Of a stretch of DNA of 64,000 bases, positions 8,993-17,309 are shown in pieces. Where the stretch lies: assembly GCF_030816715.1 (NCBI RefSeq), contig NZ_JAUSYH010000001.1, positions 310,001-374,000 on the forward strand, given 5' to 3'. Every line of letters starts with the position of its first letter. Positions within the stretch are counted from its first letter, which is position 1. The translations under genes and the position numbers were made by a program. The notes beneath the pieces were generated by a model. That model made no database searches. It was not told where the DNA came from and saw only the letters and a program-made list of their open reading frames with translations. This stretch comes from Streptomyces achromogenes. Lineage in GTDB: Bacteria > Actinomycetota > Actinomycetes > Streptomycetales > Streptomycetaceae.

Positions 8993-9487
8993 ATGCGCAG
9001 GTCACGTACGTTCGAGTGGTCGGACCCCGCCGTCTCTGCCGGAGCCATCGGAAGTCACAGCGGTCTCGACTTCCTCCGCGAGATCCTGGCCGGCCGGCTG
9101 CCCGCACCGCCGGTCGCCGCCGCCCTGGGCTTCACCCTGGAGGAGGCCGAGCACGGCCGCGCGGTCTTCGTGCTGGTGCCGGGCGAGGAGCACTACAACC
9201 CGATCGGCAGCGTCCACGGCGGCGTCTTCGCCACGCTCCTCGACTCGGCGGCAGGCTGCGCCGTCCAGTCCGTGCTGCCTCAGGGCACGGGTTACACCTC
9301 GCTCGACCTGACCTTGAAGTTCCTGCGCCCGGTCACCGTCGACACCGGCAAAATCCGCGCCATCGGCACCGTGCTCCACGGCGGCCGCCGTACCGCGCTC
9401 GCCCAGGCGGAGCTGCGTGACTCCGAGGACCGGCTGCTGGCCCAGGCCATCAGCAGTTGCATGCTCTTCCCCGTCGCGCCCCGCTGA
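8993..9487 (+). CDS. PaaI-type hotdog-fold thioesterase
   Basis: A 164-residue hotdog protein. The central motif NPIGSVHGGVFATLLDSAAG matches the PaaI/YdiI active-site helix (HGG then D). The strands SLDLTLKFLRP and RRTALAQAEL follow, as in acyl-CoA thioesterases. AGGGAG five bases before ATG 8993 supports this start over the upstream GTG at 8987. It sits beside an HxlR regulator that probably controls it. Natural acyl substrate unknown. Confidence 0.88.
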   Translation: MRRSRTFEWSDPAVSAGAIGSHSGLDFLREILAGRLPAPPVAAALGFTLEEAEHGRAVFVLVPGEEHYNPIGSVHGGVFATLLDSAAGCAVQSVLPQGTGYTSLDLTLKFLRPVTVDTGKIRAIGTVLHGGRRTALAQAELRDSEDRLLAQAISSCMLFPVAPR

Positions 9488-9552
9488 CCGCCCCGCGCGG
9501 CCTGCGACGCCTCGATGCCCCTGAGAAGGACTCCGGCCCGGAGAGCCGGCAG

Positions 9553-9795
9553 ATCGACGAGATCGTCGTACTGCTGGGCGTGGCGGACATGGCCGCGAGC
9601 AAGCGGTTCTCTGTCGAGCGCGTCCTCAAGGCGGCGAAGGGCTTCGGCGGCAAGTACGTCGAGTTCGACGCCTCGGGGAGCCCTGTGAAGTTGTCGCTGT
9701 ACGGGCGTCGGGGTCTGGCCGAGGTCGCCGGCGTACCGCCGGAGGGGGCGGGGTCGTCCCGGCTCGCGATCGGCGGCGACGCCGAGCCCTGCGCG
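9553..9795 (+). pseudogene. Truncated VOC/glyoxalase fragment
   Basis: In frame from about 9553, the translation EIVVLLGVADMAASKRF, then GGKYVEFD, then LSLYGRRGLAEVAG and SSRLAIGGDAEP matches the first two thirds of an actinobacterial VOC protein. The expected TDPDG-type closing strand is missing, and the frame then runs into unrelated sequence. No good start or ribosome binding site is present. Its right end abuts a reverse-strand dehydrogenase fragment. Confidence 0.55.
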
Positions 9796-9899
9796 GCGGT
9801 CCGCGTCCCGCTGAATCCGTCGAGATCGGTGGCCACACACCCGGGGCAGGCGTTGCCGATCAGGATGCCGGTGCCCCTCAACTCCTCCGCGTACTGGGG
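9779..9899 (-). pseudogene. Truncated short-chain dehydrogenase C-terminal fragment
   Basis: On the minus strand the translation QYAEELRGTGILIGNACPG followed by VATDLDGFSGTRTAAQG is the region after the active-site helix of a classical SDR. The catalytic Tyr-x-x-x-Lys helix and the whole Rossmann half are missing upstream. Downstream the match fades where the VOC fragment of the opposite strand begins, so the two remnants are fused tail to tail. Confidence 0.5.
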
Positions 9900-9920
9900 G
9901 ACGCCCCCCACCTCCGGCCG

Positions 9921-10046
9921 GTCGAGGTCACCACACCGCCTCAACTCCCCCTGTTCGCCTTGCCCGTCACCACGGCGATCGCTTCGCCGTCGCACAGCCG
10001 CCTGCGCCCGGTCGCCGACCTGATCCGCGCAGCGACCCGCCTCTGA
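9921..10046 (+). pseudogene. Possible regulator C-terminal remnant
   Basis: A 41-codon stretch ending in TGA at 10044-10046 reads LPLFALPVTTAIASP, then RLRPVADLIRAATRL. This looks like the last strand and helix of a LysR-type effector domain. There is no start codon or N-terminal part. It directly follows the dehydrogenase remnant. The assignment is weak because the stretch is short. Confidence 0.28.
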
Positions 10047-10448
10047 GCCCACATCACCAGGTGCCCGCCACCCGCAGCGGTGCGGCCCGCTTCGGCGGCC
10101 TCCGGGCCGGGACCCGGTCGCTGTACAGCCGGCCGTCAGCCGGCCGGGACCCGGTCGCTGAACGGCGGAGGCCGGCCGTGACAGCCTGCACCGGTGGCTC
10201 GCCCGGACAACTCTGCGCGGCGCGGGGGCGATGACGCATGGCGGGCTGATAAACCGCATTCAACTGATTGTCACCGCTTCGAGGTAAGCATCCCGTCTCC
10301 CCGGTGGATGCGGGCGGTTCAGCGGCTAGCTTTCTGCAGGTGGACGGATACCCGTGATCCTTCCCGCTCGTCGCCCCATCCTCCCTGTCTCCCGTCCGGC
10401 GCACCCGTGTGCGCCCGGACGACCTGCCGCGCAAGGAGAAAGCCCCCG
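10047..10448 (+). other. Upstream region of the 2-MIB/encapsulin operon with direct repeats
   Basis: About 400 bp without a gene. A perfect 19-bp direct repeat, GGCCGGGACCCGGTCGCTG, occurs at 10105-10123 and 10142-10160. A more AT-rich segment (10240-10275) and the region before AAGGAG (10432) probably hold the operon promoter. No operator could be assigned. Confidence 0.5.
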
Positions 10449-11864
10449 ATGTCCGTCGACAGCATTCCGGAGACTCCCACCACACCCGTCGCGGCGCAGC
10501 AGTCCCTGAGTACCGCCGCCGCCCGCAACCTCGCCACCACCACCAAGTCCGCCCCGCAGATGCAGGAGATCACCTCCCGCTGGTTGCTGCGGATGCTGCC
10601 CTGGGTGGAGGCCAAGGGCGGCGCCTACCGGGTCAACCGCCGGTTGCGCCATACCCTCGGCGACGGACGCATCGAGTTCGTCCAGGAGGGCGCCACGGTC
10701 CGGGTGATCCCCCGAGAGCTCGGTGAACTGGCCCTACTGCGCGGTTTCGAGGACACGGACGTGCTCACCTCCCTCGCCGACCGCTGCACGCAGCGCGATT
10801 TCACCGCGGGCGAGGTCCTCGTCGAGCGCGGCAGCCCCGCGGACCGGATCCACCTGATCGCCCACGGCCGGCTCATCCAGACCTCCGAGGGCCAGTACGG
10901 CGGAGAGAACTCCCTCGCGGTGCTCGCTGACGGCGACCACTTCGGCGAGAACGCCCTGTCGGACTGCGACGCCCGTCACGACTGCACCGTCACCGCCGAG
11001 ACCTCCGGCACCCTCCTCACCCTCTCCCACGCCGACTTCACCGCCGTCCTGAACCGCGCACCCCGTCTACAGGCCCACGTCGACGCGTTCAGCTCCCGCA
11101 CGCGGCAGCGGCAGAACAAACACGGCGAGGCAGAGATCGCCCTGTCGGCAGGTCACGTCGGCGAGGCCGAACTGCCGGGCACCTTCGTCGACTACGAGCC
11201 GAAGCCTCGCGAGTACGAGCTGTCCGTCGCGCAGACCGTGCTGCGGATCCACACCCGGGTCGCCGACCTCTACAACGGTCCGATGGACCAGAGCGAGGAG
11301 CAACTCAGGCTCACCATCGAGGCGTTGCGAGAGCGACAGGAACACGAGCTGATCAACAACCCCGAGTTCGGGCTGCTGAACAACGCGGACTTCAAGCAAC
11401 GCATCCAGCCTCGTTTCGGCCCGCCGACCCCGGACGACATGGACGATCTGCTCTGCCGTCGGCGCGGCACCAAGATGTTCCTCGCGCACCCCAGGACGAT
11501 CGCCGCCATCGGACGTGGGTTCAACGCCTGCGGTCTCTACCCCGATCATGTCGACCTCGGCGGGCAGTCCGTCCCCGCCTGGCGCGGGGTACCCATCCTG
11601 CCGTGCAACAAGATCCCGATCAGCAAGGAGCAGACCAGCTCCATCATCGCGATGCGCACCGGCGAGAAGAACCAGGGCGTCATCGGTCTGCGGCAGACGG
11701 GACTGCTGGACGAGTACGAACCGGGGCTCTCCGTGCGGTTCATGGGCATCAACGAACAGGCGATCATCTCCTACCTCGTCAGCACCTACTACTCCGCCGC
11801 GGTGCTGCTGCCCGACGCCCTCGGCGTGATGGAGAACGTGCAGATCGCCCCCAGGCCGCGCTGA
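10449..11864 (+). CDS. Family 2B encapsulin shell protein with cyclic-nucleotide-binding domain (EshA-like)
   Basis: A 471-residue protein. After a flexible N-terminus and [17 protein letters not shown], a cAMP/CRP-like domain occupies about residues 95-200 ([33 protein letters not shown]). The second half (from [19 protein letters not shown]) is the HK97-like shell fold and ends with [18 protein letters not shown] and [20 protein letters not shown]. Family 2B encapsulins with this insertion pair with terpene cyclases. Here a 2-MIB synthase follows after 80 bp, so the shell probably encloses it. AAGGAG 11 bases upstream fixes ATG 10449; the frame extends to 10194. Confidence 0.93.
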   Translation: MSVDSIPETPTTPVAAQQSLSTAAARNLATTTKSAPQMQEITSRWLLRMLPWVEAKGGAYRVNRRLRHTLGDGRIEFVQEGATVRVIPRELGELALLRGFEDTDVLTSLADRCTQRDFTAGEVLVERGSPADRIHLIAHGRLIQTSEGQYGGENSLAVLADGDHFGENALSDCDARHDCTVTAETSGTLLTLSHADFTAVLNRAPRLQAHVDAFSSRTRQRQNKHGEAEIALSAGHVGEAELPGTFVDYEPKPREYELSVAQTVLRIHTRVADLYNGPMDQSEEQLRLTIEALRERQEHELINNPEFGLLNNADFKQRIQPRFGPPTPDDMDDLLCRRRGTKMFLAHPRTIAAIGRGFNACGLYPDHVDLGGQSVPAWRGVPILPCNKIPISKEQTSSIIAMRTGEKNQGVIGLRQTGLLDEYEPGLSVRFMGINEQAIISYLVSTYYSAAVLLPDALGVMENVQIAPRPR

Positions 11865-11944
11865 AGCCCTGATCCGCCGCAGGCCCACGCCTGACACGTC
11901 CGAGCACGACGGACCGCCCACCCCACCGCACCAAGGAGCCGACG

Positions 11945-13327
11945 ATGCCCGACCCCGGGCCCCTCGGATCATCCCCGCCCGAACTGCGGCCGACGCCGCA
12001 CACGACCGTGCCGGACGCCCCCTCGCCGGTGGTCGCGCACCCTGCGGCCCCGCCGGCGGTCTCCGGCTTTCTGGCAGCACTGCACCCGCCGGTCGCGTTC
12101 CCCGGCCCACCGCCTCCGACGCCCGCCACCGCCGTACAGCGCCCGCCGGACACGGCCGCGTCCGGCTCCGCCCTCAAGGGGACCGGCCCCCAGGGGATCG
12201 CCCGCCCGGGGATCACCCGCCCGGAGATCGATCTCCAGGGGATCCTGCGCGGACCCACGGGACTGGGCACGACCTCCCTCGCCCTGTCCGTCAGGGACAG
12301 ACCCCCGCTCCCGGAACCGGTGTCCGCGGCACCCGCTCCGCCCGCCGCGGGGCGAGCCGTCCCCGGTCTCTACCACCATCCCGTCCCGGAGCCCGACCCC
12401 TCGCGCGTCGAGGAGGTCAGCCGCCGGATCAAGCGCTGGGCCGAGGACGAGGTGCAGCTCTATCCCGAGGAGTGGGAGGGACAGTTCGACGGTTTCTCCG
12501 TCGGCCGCTACATGGTCGCCTGCCACCCCGACGCTCCGACGGTCGACCACCTGATGCTCGCCACGCGCCTGATGGTCGCGGAGAACGCGGTGGACGACTG
12601 CTACTGCGAGGACCACGGCGGGTCACCCGTCGGTCTCGGCGGGCGCCTCCTCCTCGCGCACACGGCGCTCGACCATGTCCACACCACCGCGGAGTACGCG
12701 TCGGCGTGGCAGGAGTCCCTCCTCTCGGACGCCCCGCGACGGGCGTACCGCAGCGCGATGGGCCACTTCGTCCGCGCGGCCACACCCTCGCAGGCCGACC
12801 GCTACCGGCACGACATGGCCCGGCTGCACCTGGGCTACCTCGCCGAGGCCGCGTGGGCGCAGACCGGCCATGTCCCGCAGGTGTGGGAGTACCTGGCGAT
12901 GCGTCAGTTCAACAACTTCCGTCCGTGCCCCACCATCACCGACACCGTCGGCGACTACGAACTGCCCGCGGATCTCCACGCACGGCCGGACATGCAGCGG
13001 GTCATCGCCCTCGCGGGCAACGCGACCACCATCGTCAACGACCTTTACTCGTACACCAAGGAACTCGACAGCCCGGGCCTTCACCTGAACCTGCCGGTGG
13101 TGATCGCGCACCACGAACAGCTCTCCGAGCGCGACGCCTACCTGAAGGCCGTCGAAGTCCACAACGACCTCCAGCACGCCTTCGAGGCCGCCGCGGCCGA
13201 CCTCGCGAAGGCCTGCCCCCTGCCCCCTGTCCTGCGCTTCCTGCGGGGAGTGGCCGCCTGGGTCGACGGCAACCACGACTGGCACCGCACCAACACCTAC
13301 CGATACAGCCTGCCCGACTTCTGGTAG
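11945..13327 (+). CDS. 2-methylisoborneol synthase (class I terpene cyclase)
   Basis: A 460-residue cyclase that converts 2-methyl-geranyl diphosphate to the earthy odorant 2-methylisoborneol. The first ~140 residues are Pro/Ala/Gly-rich and disordered-looking. The catalytic domain follows, with the acidic metal motif DDCYCED (about residue 216) and the NSE-type motif NDLYSYTKE (about residue 364), ending HRTNTYRYSLPDFW. AAGGAG lies 7 bases before ATG 11945. It lies between its encapsulin shell and the methyltransferase that makes its substrate. The disordered N-terminus is a likely encapsulin-loading segment. Confidence 0.95.
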   Translation: MPDPGPLGSSPPELRPTPHTTVPDAPSPVVAHPAAPPAVSGFLAALHPPVAFPGPPPPTPATAVQRPPDTAASGSALKGTGPQGIARPGITRPEIDLQGILRGPTGLGTTSLALSVRDRPPLPEPVSAAPAPPAAGRAVPGLYHHPVPEPDPSRVEEVSRRIKRWAEDEVQLYPEEWEGQFDGFSVGRYMVACHPDAPTVDHLMLATRLMVAENAVDDCYCEDHGGSPVGLGGRLLLAHTALDHVHTTAEYASAWQESLLSDAPRRAYRSAMGHFVRAATPSQADRYRHDMARLHLGYLAEAAWAQTGHVPQVWEYLAMRQFNNFRPCPTITDTVGDYELPADLHARPDMQRVIALAGNATTIVNDLYSYTKELDSPGLHLNLPVVIAHHEQLSERDAYLKAVEVHNDLQHAFEAAAADLAKACPLPPVLRFLRGVAAWVDGNHDWHRTNTYRYSLPDFW

Positions 13328-13343
13328 AGAACGGACCCTTTCT

Positions 13344-14231
13344 GTGACCACTGAGACGACCTCCACCGCCACCGCGACCGCCACCGCGAAGATCCCGGCT
13401 CCGGCGACCGCGTACCAGGAGGACATCGCCCGCTACTGGAACAACGAGGCACGACCGGTCAACCTCCGCCTCGGTGACGTGGACGGGCTCTACCACCACC
13501 ACTACGGCATCGGGGACGTGGACCACACCGCGCTCGGCGACCCTGCCCACAGCGAATACGAGAAGAAGCTCATCGCGGAACTGCACCGGCTGGAGTCGGC
13601 ACAAGCGGAGTTCCTCATGGACCACCTCGGCGCCGTCGGTCCCGACGACACCCTCGTCGACGCCGGCTGCGGGCGTGGCGGGTCGATGGTCATGGCGCAC
13701 CGCCGCTTCGGCTGCAAGGTCGAGGGCGTCACCCTCTCCGCCACCCAGGCCGACTTCGGCAACAGGCGCGCGCGGGAACTGCGGATCGAGGACCACGTCC
13801 GCTCCCGCGTGTGCAACATGCTCGACACGCCCTTCGCCAAGGGCAGCATCGCGGCCTCGTGGAACAACGAGTCGACCATGTACGTCGATCTCCATGACCT
13901 GTTCGCCGAGCACTCGCGCTTTCTGAAGGTGGGCGGCCGGTACGTCACGATCACCGGCTGCTGGAACCCCCGGTACGGCCAGCCGTCGAAGTGGGTCTCC
14001 CAGATCAACGCCCACTTCGAGTGCAACATCCACTCCCGGCGCGAGTATCTGCGCGCCATGGCCGACAACCGGCTCGTGCCGCACACCATCGTCGACCTCA
14101 CCCCGGACACACTGCCCTACTGGGAGCTGCGGGCCACGTCGTCGCTGGTCACCGGAATCGAGGAGGCGTTCATCGAGTCCTATCGGGACGGCTCCTTCCA
14201 GCACGTCCTGATCGCGGCCGACCGCGTGTGA
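13344..14231 (+). CDS. Geranyl diphosphate 2-C-methyltransferase
   Basis: A 295-residue SAM-dependent methyltransferase that makes 2-methyl-GPP, the substrate of the cyclase upstream. The SAM motif is LVDAGCGRGGSMVMA (about residue 104). The characteristic MLDTPFAKGSIAASWNNEST segment and the N-terminal YWNNEARPVNLRLGDVDGL stretch are those of GPPMT. It starts with GTG, 16 bp after the cyclase stop, with only a weak ribosome binding site, so it is probably coupled to upstream translation. It is the last gene of the operon; a strong hairpin follows. Confidence 0.95.
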   Translation: MTTETTSTATATATAKIPAPATAYQEDIARYWNNEARPVNLRLGDVDGLYHHHYGIGDVDHTALGDPAHSEYEKKLIAELHRLESAQAEFLMDHLGAVGPDDTLVDAGCGRGGSMVMAHRRFGCKVEGVTLSATQADFGNRRARELRIEDHVRSRVCNMLDTPFAKGSIAASWNNESTMYVDLHDLFAEHSRFLKVGGRYVTITGCWNPRYGQPSKWVSQINAHFECNIHSRREYLRAMADNRLVPHTIVDLTPDTLPYWELRATSSLVTGIEEAFIESYRDGSFQHVLIAADRV

Positions 14232-14236
14232 GCCGG

Positions 14237-14271
14237 CCTCGCGGGGCAGGGGCCGCCCCTGCCCCGCGAGG
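14237..14271 (+). terminator. Terminator of the 2-MIB operon
   Basis: A perfect 16-bp stem (CCTCGCGGGGCAGGGG and its complement) with a 3-base loop, five bp after the methyltransferase stop. It is very stable, with no U-tract. Confidence 0.85.
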
Positions 14272-14385
14272 CGCACCCCTCTCGCGCGACACGGGCTGTC
14301 TAGCGTCAGGCCCGTCCGGGTCAGGGGGAGCAGAGCCCCGCCTGCCGTCCGCCGTCGCGCCCGGCCCGGGGCTACTGTCTGTCGA

Positions 14386-15192
14386 GTGAACGCAGACGAC
14401 GCGAACCGGCGGTGGACACGGTCCATGCCCGAGGCCTACGAACGCCACCTCGTGCCGGTCCTCTTCCGCCCGTTCGCCGCCGACCTGGCAGCCAGGGCGG
14501 CCGCGCTGCGGCCCCGGACGGTGCTGGAGCTCGCCGCAGGGACCGGGGCGTTGACCTCGGCCCTGCTCACCGTGGCGCCCACGGCGTCGGTGGTGGCCAG
14601 CGACCTCAACGAAGCGATGGTGGCCGCCGGAGCCGCGCGCGAGCCGCGAGCCGACTGGCACCGTGCGGACGCCCGGGAACTGCCCTTCGAGGACGGCGGC
14701 TTCGACCTCGTGGTGTGCCAGTTCGGGGTGATGTTCTTTCCCGACAGACCCGCCGCCTACGCGGAGGTGCGCAGGGTCCTGGCCCCGCGGGGGCGATTCC
14801 TGTTCAACAGCTGGGGTCCACTGGCCACCCACGGATTCGGCGCGGCCTTCCAGGACGCCCTGGAAGAGGCCATGCCCGGCAGGGCGCCAGCGTTCCTCGA
14901 AGACGTGCCCCACGGTTACACGGATCCGGCCCTGGTCGCCTCCGACCTCGCGGCCGCCGGGCTGACCCTGGGCGCCGCCGACCAGATCACGCTGGACGGC
15001 GTCGCGGCCTCGGCCGCCTCCGTGGCCACGGGGTTCCTCACCGGCACACCGATCCGCGCCGCCCTGGAAGCCGGTCCCGACGCACAGTCCATCCGGGCTT
15101 CGGTCACGCAGAAGATGACGGACCGATTCGGCGCCGGTCCCGTGACGGCGGCGATGACCGCGACCGTCTACACGGCGCACCACCAGGAATGA
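14386..15192 (+). CDS. Class I SAM-dependent methyltransferase
   Basis: A 268-residue protein. The SAM-binding motif I is VLELAAGTGALTSALL (about residue 46), and DLNEAMV, DARELPFEDGGFDLVV and VLAPRGRFLFNSWG follow as in Methyltransf_11 proteins. The start is GTG at 14386. Substrate unknown. It lies beyond the terminator of the 2-MIB operon, so it is probably a separate unit. It converges with a second methyltransferase, with 136 bp between their ends. Confidence 0.85.
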   Translation: MNADDANRRWTRSMPEAYERHLVPVLFRPFAADLAARAAALRPRTVLELAAGTGALTSALLTVAPTASVVASDLNEAMVAAGAAREPRADWHRADARELPFEDGGFDLVVCQFGVMFFPDRPAAYAEVRRVLAPRGRFLFNSWGPLATHGFGAAFQDALEEAMPGRAPAFLEDVPHGYTDPALVASDLAAAGLTLGAADQITLDGVAASAASVATGFLTGTPIRAALEAGPDAQSIRASVTQKMTDRFGAGPVTAAMTATVYTAHHQE

Positions 15193-15328
15193 CGCTCTTC
15201 GAACTTCGTCCGGCCGACACGGGCGTCACCGTCGCTTTCCCCGTGGTCGCGACGTCCGTCGGCAGCCGGAGCCGCCCGCACGTGAACGCCGCGCGGCCGG
15301 CCCGCCGGCGCTCGTCGCGACGCCCCTG

Positions 15329-16162
15329 TCAGCCGGTGTTCCGCTCGGCCTTGACCAGCAGGTACTCCCACTCCATCGTCCCGTCCGCGAGATGCCTGGC
15401 GGCCAGATCCGTGAGCGCCGCGTCGAGGGCGGCCACCTTGTCGGGATCGTCGGCGATGGCCCGGTACACCGCGAGCGTCGGGCCGTAACAGGACTTGAAG
15501 AACTCCCGGAACTCCTCGGCCCGCGCGAATCGGTCGACGCGCAACCCCCGGCGTTGGGCGTCGAAGGCACTCACGCGGTCGCCGAGGAGAGAACGCACGT
15601 GCTCCTCGTCGCCCCACAGCGGTGGCGGCTGCGCTCCGGGCGGGGGTGGGGGCGCGTACGGCCGCATGGCGGCGAACATCTGCCCGACGAACCCTTCCGG
15701 GGTCCAGTTGACCAGGCCGATGCTGCCGCCCGGCCGGCACACACGGACCAGTTCGTCGGCCGCCTGCTGGTGGTGCGGGGCGAACATGACGCCGACGCAG
15801 GAGACCACGGCGTCGAATGCGGCGTCGGCGAAGGGCAGTGCCTCCGCGTCGCCCTCGCGCCAGTCCAGTCGGACGCCGCGCTCGGAGGCGAGCCGCCGTC
15901 CGGCCTCCAGCAGTTCCGGTGTCAGGTCCACGGCCACCACGTCGGCTCCCGCGAGAGCGGCCGGGACGGCGGCGTTCCCCGAACCCGCCGCGACGTCGAG
16001 CACGCGCCAGCCCGGCTGCACGCCGGTTGCCCGGATGAGCTCCGGCCCCAGATCAGGGATCACGTCCGTGGCGACCAGGGGGTAGTCACCCAGCGCCCAC
16101 ATGGCCCGGTGTCTCGCCTTCAGCGCTTGGTCCGCGCGGATCGCTTCACTCGCCTCGGTCAT
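15329..16162 (-). CDS. Class I SAM-dependent methyltransferase
   Basis: A 277-residue protein. It has motif I VLDVAAGSGNAAVPAAL (about residue 54), AVDLTPELLEAGR, and GDAEALPFADAAFDAVVSCVGVMF. The pattern matches UbiE/Methyltransf_11 proteins. A Pro-rich loop (PYAPPPPPGAQPPP) interrupts the C-terminal half. ATG 16162 is a clear start. The upstream 217 bp end at the left inverted repeat of the insertion sequence. Substrate unknown. Confidence 0.85.
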   Translation of the reverse strand: MTEASEAIRADQALKARHRAMWALGDYPLVATDVIPDLGPELIRATGVQPGWRVLDVAAGSGNAAVPAALAGADVVAVDLTPELLEAGRRLASERGVRLDWREGDAEALPFADAAFDAVVSCVGVMFAPHHQQAADELVRVCRPGGSIGLVNWTPEGFVGQMFAAMRPYAPPPPPGAQPPPLWGDEEHVRSLLGDRVSAFDAQRRGLRVDRFARAEEFREFFKSCYGPTLAVYRAIADDPDKVAALDAALTDLAARHLADGTMEWEYLLVKAERNTG

Positions 16163-17243
16163 GACGGATCCCTCCGCTGCCGCACCGTGTGCGTACGGTG
16201 CCGGGCGGTGGCCGCCGTCTCGGACCGGCGCGCCCGCGTCTCCCCGCCTCGGCGCCTCTTACGACTGTCTCACGGTTCGACCGCCGGTGCGGGCCTGGTA
16301 CAGGACACCGGGCGGCCGGCCCTCGTCCTCGGCCGTTCGACTCGTCGGGAGGCAGATCCATGTCGCCCCGAGGCCACTAGGTCGTGTCTTCAATTGATCT
16401 TGAGTGGTGGATCATGGTTGGGTGATACGTCGCCATGAACTGTCCGATGGGGAATGGGAGTTCCTCCGTCCGCTGTTGCCCGAGTCCTTGCGTGGGCGGA
16501 AGCGGTTGGACGATCGAACCGTGCTCAACGGGATTGTGTGGAAGTTCCGGACAGGCACGGCCTGGCGGGACGTGCCCGAGCGGTACGGCCCCTGGCACAC
16601 GCTGCACACCCGCTTTCGCCGGTGGGCCCTGGACGGCACCTTCGAGCGGATGCTCCAGGCCGCCCAGACCCGGGCGGACGCGGCGGGAGAGGTCGACTGG
16701 CTGGTGTCGGTCGACTCCACCGTCGTACGCGCCCACCAGCATGCCGCCGGGGCCCGAAAAGGGGGCGCCGCAGCCCCGCGCTCGGACGCTCCCGGGGCGG
16801 CCTGACCAGCAAGATCCACCTGGCCTGCGACGCCTTTGGGCGTCCGCTCGCCTTCACGCTCACGGGCGGCAACACCAACGACTGCACCCAGTTCACCGCC
16901 GTGATGGAAGCGATACGGGTGCCCCGCCTCGGCCCCGGACGGCCCCGCACCCGGCCCGCCCACGTGCTGGGCGACAAGGGCTACAGCTCCCGGGCCATCC
17001 GCACCTGGCTGCGACGGCACGGCATCGGACACACCATCCCCGAGCGGGCCGACCAGGTCCGCAACCGGCTCCGACGCGGCAGCCGAGGCGGGCGCCCGCC
17101 GGCCTTCGACAAGCAGCTCTACAAGCGGCGCAACGTGGTGGAACGGTGCTTCAACCGCCTGAAGCAGTGGCGCGGTATCGGTGAGGTCGACTCGGGGCGC
17201 CCTGCTGGTGTTTCCACCCGTGGGTTTCCCCGAGCCGCCTCCC

Positions 17244-17277
17244 GAACCCGGCGTGCCCGTCTCCGGGCACCGGGCTC
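17244..17277 (-). ncRNA. Group II intron domain V
   Basis: The minus-strand 34-mer begins GAGCCCGGTGCCCGG and ends CACGCCGGGTTC. It contains the catalytic AGC triad, a GAGA loop and the two-base bulge spacing typical of domain V. It sits 63 bp from the intron 3' end, leaving room for domain VI. Confidence 0.85.
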
Positions 17278-17309
17278 TCCACAAATCCCGTTCCGGGGTG
17301 TTCAGTTCC

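Noticed and set aside
16757..16765. A4G5 run as a disabling frameshift in the IS transposase
   Set aside because: It sits at the normal programmed -1 site of this IS group and the joined product has a complete DDE set; the true damage is the intron.
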